From: Pseudomonas sp. SJZ079
GTDB taxonomy: Bacteria > Pseudomonadota > Gammaproteobacteria > Pseudomonadales > Pseudomonadaceae
Direction: 5' to 3'
DNA: 34,725 nt
NCBI RefSeq assembly: GCF_007993865.1
Contig: NZ_VIUH01000038.1
Location: forward strand, 1 to 34,725
The notes under the pieces are model-generated. The model had not been told where the DNA came from and did not search any database. It worked only from the letters and a program-made list of their open reading frames with translations. Of this stretch, positions 14,633 through 20,858 are shown piece by piece; the stretch's first letter is position 1; every line of letters starts with the position of its first letter. The position numbers were made by a program, and so were the translations under genes.

Positions 14633-17017
14633 ATGATGTGCCGCGCGTTGCTTGTGGTTGCCCTGTTGTTTGCCTCGCCGCTGTTCGCCGCACCAGCGGG
14701 TCAACAAACCTTGTTTAACTTCGTCAGCCCCACCGATGTGGTGCAGGTGACACCGCGTGACGCCAGTTTTCCGCAGTTGACGGGGGAAACCACCCAGGCA
14801 GGTGAGCTGCTGCGCCGGCTGGTGTTTAATGCCGCCGAGCGGCCGAGTCTGCGAATGACTCCGCAAGCTGGCGTCTGGGACTGGTCGAAGGCTGGCGCCA
14901 TGACCCTGTATCTGCAAAATGCGATGGACTGGGCATTGACCCTGAACCTGCGCATCGAAAGCCGTGACGGTAAGGTGCTGAACAGTCGCATCGCCCTGCC
15001 GGCAGGGCCGGCGCAGGTTTTGCTGGTGCCGCTGCAGGCGACGTCGCCGAAAGCCCTGGGCATGCGCGCCGGGCCGCCGATGCCCTGGCGTTACGAGGGG
15101 CAGCTGGTGCTGCTGGCGACCACCGTCGAGGGCGAGTTGGATGCGAGCCAGGTCACAGCGGTGACCCTCTCCATGGACCAGCCGAATGTGCCGCAAAGTA
15201 TCCTGCTCGGCCGTTTTGGCGTGCGCGAGGGCACTGCCGTTCAGCAGGCAGCCTATGCCGGCATCGTCGATGCATTTGGTCAGTTCACTCGCGGCCATTG
15301 GCCGGAAAAAGTCAGCAGCGTCGCGCAGCTGCAAGCGGCCGCCGCCAAGGAACAGCTGCAACTGAACAAGTGGCTGGCTGAACGCCCCGAGCAGGATCAG
15401 TTCGGCGGTTTGCTCAGTGGTCCGTCGTTCGAGGCCACGGGATTCTTTCGCACCGAGCAGCAAGACGGCCGTTGGTACCTGGTCACCCCTCAAGGGCATG
15501 GGTTTTTCTCTCTCGGGGTGAATGCGGTGACTGCCAGTCAGAGCCAGACCTATATCGAAGGTCGGGAGACGATGTTCAGTGCGCTACCCAAGCTCGACGA
15601 ACCGCTGGCTGCGCAGTACGGCAGCAGCGACAGCCGGAGCAACACCGGCGCGAGCAAAGACCGTGGTTTCGATCATGGGCGCTGGTTCGATTTTTACCGG
15701 GCTAACCTGCAGCGCACCCAGGCCGAGGCCGGTTGCAGCGAACCGGTAAAGTCGACGGATGGGGCGCAAAACACCGAGGAAACTAAAGCGGCAACTACCC
15801 CCGAGGTCATCACTGCGGCAGATGTCGCTGGCGAGACATCTGCCGCGCAGAACGCGCGTGAACCCGCCTGTGCCGATAGGCCCTTCGATGCCGAGCGCTG
15901 GACTCGTCAGGCGCTCGACCGTTTGCAGGCCTGGGGCTTCAATACCGTCGGCAATTGGAGCGCACCGGCCCTGGGTGAAGCACAGCGGATGCCCTACACC
16001 TTGCCGTTGTTCATCAGTGGCGATTACCAGACCATCAGCACCGGTCTCGATTGGTGGGGCGGCATGCCCGATCCGTTCGATCCGCGCTTCGCCATGGCCG
16101 CCGAGCGTGCCGTCGCCATCGCCACCCGCGATCATCGCGATGACCCCTGGCTGCTGGGTTATTTCGCCGACAACGAGCTGGCCTGGGCGCATCCGGAAGC
16201 GGGGCCGCGTGGGCGCTATGCGCTGGCCTATGGCACCTTGCGTTCGACCACCGATGTGCCGGCCAAGCGTGCCTTCCTCAAGCAGTTGCGCGACAAGTAC
16301 CGTAACCAGCGGGGCTTGTCGCGTGCCTGGGGCATCGAGCTGACGGCGTGGGAGCTGATGGAAGATCCAGGCTTTGAGGCGCCGCTGCCGAGCGCCGAAC
16401 ACCCGGCCATCGAAGTGGATTTCCAGCGCTTTCAGCGACTGTTCGCCGACACCTATTTCAAGACCATCACCGATGCGCTCGATTGGCACGCCCCCAACCA
16501 CCTGCTGCTCGGTGGCCGTTTCGCCATCAGCACGCCGGAGGCGGTAGCGTCCTGCGCCGAGTATTGCGATGTGCTGAGTTTCAACTTCTATACCCGCGAG
16601 CCGCAGCAGGGTTACGATTTCGCCGCGTTGCGAGCGCTGGATAAACCCGTGCTGATCAGCGAGTTCCATTTCGGTTCGCGTGATCGGGGCCCGTTCTGGG
16701 GCGGGGTCAGCGAAGTGGCTAAGGAAGAGCAGCGCGGACCGGCGTACGCGCATTTTCTCAAGCAGGCCCTGGCCGAACCCGCGATAGTCGGTGCGCATTG
16801 GTTCCAGTATCTGGATCAGCCGGTAACCGGGCGCCTGCTGGATGGCGAGAACGGCCATCTGGGGTTGCTCGGCATCACCGACCGACCCTTCAGCGGCTTT
16901 ATCGAGAGCGTGCGCAAGAGCAACCTTGCGCTGGGTACAACCCTGTCGAGCATGGCCAAAGCGTCTGCCGCGCAAGCAGCAGCGCCAGCCAACGCCGAGG
17001 CGCAACCAGCACCTTAG
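14633..17017 (+). CDS. Secreted glycoside hydrolase-like protein (GH-A clan, resembling GH50 agarase)
   Basis: A 794-residue protein with a signal peptide (MMCRALLVVALLFASPLFA). Residues 30-215 look like an all-beta carbohydrate-binding region. From about 280 comes a TIM-barrel region beginning GRWYLVTPQGHGFFSLGVN, the phrase seen in GH50 and GH42-like enzymes. GYFADNELAW supplies an N-E pair with E515 as probable acid/base, and PVLISEFHFGSRDRG supplies E677 as probable nucleophile, as in clan GH-A. Residues 366-415 are a low-complexity insert of T, E, A and D between C368 and C413. AGGAG lies 9 bases before the ATG. Agar need not be the substrate; another beta-galactan or exopolysaccharide is as likely. 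Confidence 0.75.
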   Translation: MMCRALLVVALLFASPLFAAPAGQQTLFNFVSPTDVVQVTPRDASFPQLTGETTQAGELLRRLVFNAAERPSLRMTPQAGVWDWSKAGAMTLYLQNAMDWALTLNLRIESRDGKVLNSRIALPAGPAQVLLVPLQATSPKALGMRAGPPMPWRYEGQLVLLATTVEGELDASQVTAVTLSMDQPNVPQSILLGRFGVREGTAVQQAAYAGIVDAFGQFTRGHWPEKVSSVAQLQAAAAKEQLQLNKWLAERPEQDQFGGLLSGPSFEATGFFRTEQQDGRWYLVTPQGHGFFSLGVNAVTASQSQTYIEGRETMFSALPKLDEPLAAQYGSSDSRSNTGASKDRGFDHGRWFDFYRANLQRTQAEAGCSEPVKSTDGAQNTEETKAATTPEVITAADVAGETSAAQNAREPACADRPFDAERWTRQALDRLQAWGFNTVGNWSAPALGEAQRMPYTLPLFISGDYQTISTGLDWWGGMPDPFDPRFAMAAERAVAIATRDHRDDPWLLGYFADNELAWAHPEAGPRGRYALAYGTLRSTTDVPAKRAFLKQLRDKYRNQRGLSRAWGIELTAWELMEDPGFEAPLPSAEHPAIEVDFQRFQRLFADTYFKTITDALDWHAPNHLLLGGRFAISTPEAVASCAEYCDVLSFNFYTREPQQGYDFAALRALDKPVLISEFHFGSRDRGPFWGGVSEVAKEEQRGPAYAHFLKQALAEPAIVGAHWFQYLDQPVTGRLLDGENGHLGLLGITDRPFSGFIESVRKSNLALGTTLSSMAKASAAQAAAPANAEAQPAP

Positions 17018-17090
17018 TCGCGCACGCGCAGTGCCGGTGCGGCGCCGCGAATCGAGCGTCGCCTTAGTCAAAGTGCATAAGGATTTACTC

Positions 17091-18236
17091 ATGCTGATTC
17101 AGGGTTATTTCGACCTTAACTTCGAGGCCGTCAAAGACGCCTTTGCCGCGTTATTCGACGACCCGCAAGAGCGCGGCGCGGCGCTCTGTGTGCAGATCGC
17201 TGGCGAGACCGTGCTGGATATCTGGGCCGGCACGGCCGACAAGGATGGTCAGCAGGCCTGGCACAGCGACACCATCCTGAACCTGTTTTCCTGTACCAAG
17301 ACCTTCACCGCCGTCACCGCCTTGCAGTTGGTCGGCGAGGGCAAGCTCGAGCTGGATGCCCCGATTGCCCGTTACTGGCCGGAGTTCGCCGCGGCCGGTA
17401 AGGAAAAAATCAGCCTGCGCCATCTGCTCAGCCATCAGGCCGGCTTGCCGGCATTGCGCGAGCAGCTACCGGCCGAGGCCCTGTATGACTGGCAGGCCAT
17501 GACCTCGGCCCTGGCTGCCGAGCGCCCCTGGTGGCCGCTCGGCGAGGGGCACGGTTATGCGCCGATCACCTACGGCTGGTTGGTCGGCGAGGTATTGCGC
17601 CGCATCGAAGGGCGTGGGCCAGGCGAGTCGATAGTCGCGCGTACGGCTAAACCGCTCGGTTTGGATTTCCATGTCGGTCTGGCCGATGAAGAGTTCGGGC
17701 GCGTGGCCGCTATTACCCGCGGCAAGGGCAATTTCGGCGACGCCGCTGCGCAACGCCTGCTCAAGGTGATGATGCGAGAGCCAGCAGCCATGAGTACGCG
17801 GGCCTTCACCAACCCGCCCTCCATCATGACCAGTACCAATAAGCCGGAATGGCGGCGTATGCAGCAGCCCGCGGCCAATGGACATGGCAATGCGCGCAGC
17901 CTCGCGGGTTTTTACACTGGCCTGCTCGATGGTCGTTTGCTGGAAAGCGAGCTGCTCGACGAGCTGACTCGCGAGCATGGCGTCGGTGACGACAAGACCC
18001 TGCTGACCCGCACCCGCTTTGGCCTGGGCTGCATGCTCGATCAACCCGCTGTGGCGAATGCGACCTACGGCATGGGCCCGCGCGCCTTTGGTCATCCGGG
18101 GGCAGGCGGTTCCATCGGCTTTGCCGATCCGGAACGTGATGTGGCCTTTGGCTTCGTTACCAACAATTTAGGACCGTTCGTCTTAATGGACCCCCGTGCG
18201 CAAAAACTTGCGCGCATGTTGGCTGATTGTTTGTAG
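17091..18236 (+). CDS. Serine esterase of the beta-lactamase fold (EstB/family VIII type)
   Basis: This 381-residue enzyme is probably a carboxylesterase, not a drug-inactivating beta-lactamase. The nucleophile motif SxxK is S67-C-T-K70 (NLFSCTKTF). The tyrosine motif is GYAPITYGWL with Y156 as general base, matching the GYH-x-x-T-x-GW form of family VIII esterases. The third element is HPGAGGS near the C-terminus instead of KTG. No signal peptide is present, so it is cytoplasmic. The frame stays open far upstream, overlapping the previous gene, but ATAAGGA precedes the ATG at 17091 and the protein begins normally there. Family VIII members hydrolyse short acyl esters; the natural substrate is unknown. 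Confidence 0.87.
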   Translation: MLIQGYFDLNFEAVKDAFAALFDDPQERGAALCVQIAGETVLDIWAGTADKDGQQAWHSDTILNLFSCTKTFTAVTALQLVGEGKLELDAPIARYWPEFAAAGKEKISLRHLLSHQAGLPALREQLPAEALYDWQAMTSALAAERPWWPLGEGHGYAPITYGWLVGEVLRRIEGRGPGESIVARTAKPLGLDFHVGLADEEFGRVAAITRGKGNFGDAAAQRLLKVMMREPAAMSTRAFTNPPSIMTSTNKPEWRRMQQPAANGHGNARSLAGFYTGLLDGRLLESELLDELTREHGVGDDKTLLTRTRFGLGCMLDQPAVANATYGMGPRAFGHPGAGGSIGFADPERDVAFGFVTNNLGPFVLMDPRAQKLARMLADCL

Positions 18237-18332
18237 GGAGCTCGACTAAACTCCCTGCCAACTGTGGCTGCTCAGGCCGTTAATGCTGGCCAATGGCCGG
18301 TTTCTTCTGACTGTTTTGTGTGTGGATACCCA

Positions 18333-18974
18333 ATGGTTGCTAACAGATCTCTCGCGCTCGTCCTGTGTCTGCTGATTGCCGGTTGCGCCGGCTCTGAAAA
18401 GAGCAAAAAGACGGAAGCGGCCGCTATGCCCGCCCCGAAAATCATCCAGGCCAATTTGGATGAATACGAGCCGCGTGTACGTGAGGCGATCAAGGGCAGC
18501 CATTTCGAGCTGGAACGTCGAGAGAATGTGTTGGTGGTTACTGCGCCAGTACTGGGGACATTCAACCCCGATCGCCCGCACATGTTGTTGCCGGTGACGC
18601 TCGGGCCCATCAGTCGTGTTGCCAAATTGGTGGAGAGCGACAAGAGCATCGGCGTATTAGTGCTCGGCCATGCCGATAGCAGCGGTGCGGCCGAGCTTAA
18701 CCGTGAGTTGAGCCATGAGCGGGCCCGGGCGTTTACCGCGATCTTTCGCTTGAGCGGTCTGAGGCAAGATCGGCTGCTGGTCAAGGGTGTGGGCTCGGAC
18801 ATGCCGCGCGCCGCCAACGACAGCGCTGCCGGTCGCGCCTTGAATCGCCGCGTGGAAATTATCCTGACCTCGCAGGACACCCTGCAAGCCCTGCTCGCCA
18901 AGTACAGCCAGCCCGCGCTCCCGAGCGGCGAAGTGCTGGCCAAGCGGGCAGCTGACGTCGATCAAGCCAAGTGA
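18333..18974 (+). CDS. OmpA family lipoprotein
   Basis: A 213-residue lipoprotein with lipobox LIAGC (C18) after a short hydrophobic signal. The central part (ANLDEYEPRVREAIKGS) is not a known domain to me. The C-terminal OmpA domain runs from about 85 to 180, with GVLVLGHADSSGAAELNRELSHERA, the D and R positions that contact peptidoglycan, and GVGSDMPRAANDSAAGRALNRRVEI. It is distinct from the tandem OmpA pair at 8848-10350: it lacks the glycine zipper and its OmpA domain is diverged. The ribosome site is weak (GTGGATACCC), but the ATG at 18333 gives the right signal peptide. It lies between the esterase and pdxH on the same strand. Confidence 0.88.
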   Translation: MVANRSLALVLCLLIAGCAGSEKSKKTEAAAMPAPKIIQANLDEYEPRVREAIKGSHFELERRENVLVVTAPVLGTFNPDRPHMLLPVTLGPISRVAKLVESDKSIGVLVLGHADSSGAAELNRELSHERARAFTAIFRLSGLRQDRLLVKGVGSDMPRAANDSAAGRALNRRVEIILTSQDTLQALLAKYSQPALPSGEVLAKRAADVDQAK

Positions 18975-19021
18975 GGCCGAGGTGGGTAAGCTAGGCAGAT
19001 TCTGTTCTTGAGAGCCTTGCC

Positions 19022-19669
19022 ATGACCCCAACCCTGGCTGATATGCGCCGCGACTACACCCGTGATGGTTTGAGCGAGGCGCAGGCACCGAGTGAGCCCT
19101 TCAGTTTGTTCGAGCAGTGGTTCGCCGAGGCGGTAAAGACCGAGCAGCTGCCGGTCGAACCCAATACCATGACCCTGGCGACGGTCGACGACGACGGGCG
19201 CCCGCATTGTCGGGTGCTGCTGCTCAAAGGCCTGGATGCGCGCGGCTTTACCTTTTTCAGTAATTACGACAGCGCCAAAGGGCAGCAACTGGCGGCAAAA
19301 CCCTTTGCGGCGATGACCTTCTTCTGGCCGACCCTCGAGCGCCAGGTGCGCATCGAGGGACGGGTCGAGCGGGTTAGCCCGGCCGAATCCGACGCCTATT
19401 TCCAGGTGCGGCCGTTGGGCAGTCGTCTGGGTGCCTGGGCCTCGCCGCAGAGCCGGGTCATCTCCGGGCGCGCCGAGCTCGAGGCCATGCTGGCGAAGGC
19501 TGAGCAACGCTTTCTCGATCAGGCACCGCAATGCCCGCCACATTGGGGTGGCTATCGCCTGCTTCCTGAGCGTATTGAGTTCTGGCAGGGGCGCGCCAGT
19601 CGTCTGCATGATCGCCTCAATTACCGCCTGCAAGACAGCGTCTGGCTACGTGAACGCCTGGCGCCCTGA
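19022..19669 (+). CDS. pdxH: Pyridoxine/pyridoxamine 5'-phosphate oxidase
   Basis: An FMN enzyme that oxidises pyridoxine or pyridoxamine phosphate to pyridoxal phosphate, the last step of B6 synthesis and salvage. The 215-residue length is typical (E. coli 218). The start MADMRRDY-like TLADMRRDYTRDGL, the FMN-binding RVLLLKGLDARGFTFFSNYDSAKG, and the C-terminal WGGYRLLPERIEFWQGRASRLHDR with its PLP/FMN-contacting Arg and His are all present, and the protein ends RERLAP as PdxH normally does. The ATG at 19022 fits the family N-terminus although the Shine-Dalgarno is weak. The OmpA lipoprotein gene ends 47 bases upstream. Confidence 0.96.
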   Translation: MTPTLADMRRDYTRDGLSEAQAPSEPFSLFEQWFAEAVKTEQLPVEPNTMTLATVDDDGRPHCRVLLLKGLDARGFTFFSNYDSAKGQQLAAKPFAAMTFFWPTLERQVRIEGRVERVSPAESDAYFQVRPLGSRLGAWASPQSRVISGRAELEAMLAKAEQRFLDQAPQCPPHWGGYRLLPERIEFWQGRASRLHDRLNYRLQDSVWLRERLAP

Positions 19670-20046
19670 GTCATGTGGGGCGGTGGAGTAACCGCCACGG
19701 CGGGTGCACTCTCATTCCGCAACAGAGATCAGTGTTGAACTGGCTGGATTGCTCGGTGCGCTGCTCGGCACCGATTAGCTCGGCGCTGTCGTGGTTGAAC
19801 CTGCCGCCTCGCGGGTTTCGGCTCGGCAGCGCGCAGTAGTCGGTTTGGCGCTTGAGTTTATCGGCATGGAGCAGGTGCACGGCGATGAGCTGGGGCATTG
19901 CGTGCGCCAGCCTGCCAGGGTTTGCCCTATGGCGTAACAGTTCAGGCGTTAAATCCATCCGCCGGGGTCGGCCATTGTTGCTCTATAGTCGTGACATGGA
20001 CCCTTCGAGCGCTGTCTAATAGAGTAAATCCACTGGAGGAATTACT
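19670..20046. other. Intergenic region with no recognisable gene
   Basis: These 377 bases between pdxH and the SlyB-type gene contain no supported gene. One minus-strand frame (19671-19958) has no ribosome site or protein features. The promoter of the lipoprotein gene is probably within the last 100 bases; a TAATAG element at 20017 could be its -10, but no -35 stands out. Confidence 0.4.
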
Positions 20047-20511
20047 ATGCGTCAACCCACTCTTTTCGTTGCCTCCTTTACCGCACTGGCCCTGGCTCTT
20101 GGCGGTTGCGCGTCCAGCCTGACCGGTGACAGCTACTCGCGTGATGAGGCGCGGAGCGTGCAAACCGTACGCATGGGCACCATCGAGTCGTTGCGTCCGG
20201 TGAAAATCGAAGGCACCAAGACCCCAATCGGTGCGGGTGCCGGTGCGGTAGTCGGCGGTGTGGCCGGCAGCGGTGTCGGCGGTGGTCGCGGCAGTGCCGT
20301 GGCGGCTGTGGTCGGTGCGGTGGCGGGCGGTTTGCTCGGTGCGGCGGCCGAAGAGGGCATCACCCGCACGCAAGGCGTGGAAATCACCGTGCGGGAAGAC
20401 GACGGCACCATGCGCGCCTATGTCCAGCAAGTCGAAGAGAACCAGATCTTCCGGGTTGGTCAGCGCGTGCGCATCATGAGCGTCAACGGCACTAGCCGCG
20501 TATCCCTGTAA
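20047..20511 (+). CDS. slyB: SlyB/Pcp-type glycine-zipper outer-membrane lipoprotein
   Basis: A 154-residue lipoprotein with lipobox ALGGC (C21). The sequence continues SYSRDEARSVQTVRMGTIESLRPVKIEG, a Rick_17kDa/SlyB hallmark, then a glycine-zipper segment (about 60-100) of alternating G and A (GAGAGAVVGGVAGSGVGG and VVGAVAGGLLGAAAEE). A C-terminal domain with EITVREDDGTMRAYVQQ and FRVGQRVRIMSVNG follows. SlyB stabilises the outer membrane and is under PhoP in enteric bacteria; I saw no clear PhoP box here. CTGGAGGA precedes the ATG at good spacing. It ends in a strong terminator, so it is separate from the antiporter operon that follows. Confidence 0.9.
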   Translation: MRQPTLFVASFTALALALGGCASSLTGDSYSRDEARSVQTVRMGTIESLRPVKIEGTKTPIGAGAGAVVGGVAGSGVGGGRGSAVAAVVGAVAGGLLGAAAEEGITRTQGVEITVREDDGTMRAYVQQVEENQIFRVGQRVRIMSVNGTSRVSL

Positions 20512-20522
20512 GCCAGACTCGA

Positions 20523-20554
20523 GCCGGATCAGCACGCGCTGATTCGGCTTTTTT
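20523..20554 (+). terminator. Rho-independent terminator of the SlyB-type gene
   Basis: GCCGGATCAGC (20523-20533), loop ACGC, GCTGATTCGGC (20538-20548) form an 11-bp stem with one G-T pair, then a run of T. It starts 12 bases after the stop codon. Confidence 0.9.
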
Positions 20555-20676
20555 GTGTGCGCCATTTGGTGCGGCACAGCCTACGGTCGCTCGGCCAGTC
20601 TGCAGCTAGAGTCAGATAATCGTAGGCTCAGCGTTTTTCGTAATACTTCTATTCATGACGTTGTGTCGATAGTTAT

Positions 20677-20696
20677 GGATAATCGACAAATTATCC
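20677..20696. repeat. Perfect AT-rich inverted repeat upstream of the antiporter operon
   Basis: GGATAAT (20677-20683) and ATTATCC (20690-20696) flank CGACAA. The element could be an operator or overlap the promoter: GATAAT resembles a -10, but no good -35 lies at 17 bases. It has no T-tract, so a terminator is unlikely. Confidence 0.45.
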
Positions 20697-20731
20697 TGCG
20701 CCAACAAATGCTTAGGCTATGCAGCAGGTAA

Positions 20732-20830
20732 GGGCAGCACTGTTAAGGTGCGCCGGCCAGGTGAGACGGTTGACCGTCGCCACAGGACCGATGCACCCGT
20801 TAGGACGCTAACAGGCCGTCACGCCACTCC
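20732..20830 (+). promoter_or_regulatory. Structured 5' leader of the antiporter operon, candidate riboswitch
   Basis: Several stems can form just before the operon start. CTGTTA (20740-20745) pairs with TAACAG (20809-20814); GGTGC (20747-20751) with GCACC (20793-20797); GACGG (20765-20769) with CCGTC (20774-20778); GTTAG (20799-20803) with CTAAC (20808-20812). A competing helix is GGTGAGACGG (20760-20769) with CCGTCACGCC (20816-20825), nine of ten positions paired. Competing helices ahead of an Na+/H+ antiporter operon fit an ion- or pH-sensing RNA, but I cannot assign a known class. Confidence 0.4.
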
Positions 20831-20858
20831 GGGCGGGCTTGCAGAAGGGGTTTAGTGT

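Larger units (their letters stand above)
20512..20858. other. Intergenic region holding a terminator and the antiporter operon leader
   Basis: The first part is the terminator of the SlyB-type gene (20523-20554). From about 20650 to 20858 the region is a gene-free leader with an AT-rich inverted repeat and a set of mutually exclusive stems just before the start of the antiporter operon. Confidence 0.6.

Noticed and set aside
15584..17092. Long open frame (502 codons) on the minus strand opposite the glycosidase-like gene
   Set aside because: Same reason: composition-driven shadow of a real gene, with no recognisable protein features.
17091..18236. Beta-lactamase resistance gene
   Set aside because: The SxxK motif is present, but the GYAPITYGW and HPGAGGS elements and the lack of a signal peptide fit a family VIII esterase.
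18235..18256. Inverted repeat AGGGAG/CTCCCT overlapping the esterase stop codon
   Set aside because: Six base pairs, 10-base loop and no T-tract; too weak to call a terminator.
19671..19958. 95-codon minus-strand frame between pdxH and the SlyB-type gene
   Set aside because: No ribosome site, signal or motif; it begins in a spacer and ends against pdxH.
20799..20812. GTTAG-GACG-CTAAC hairpin as half of a guanidine-II (mini-ykkC) riboswitch
   Set aside because: That class needs two hairpins with ACGR loops close together; only one somewhat similar loop is present.
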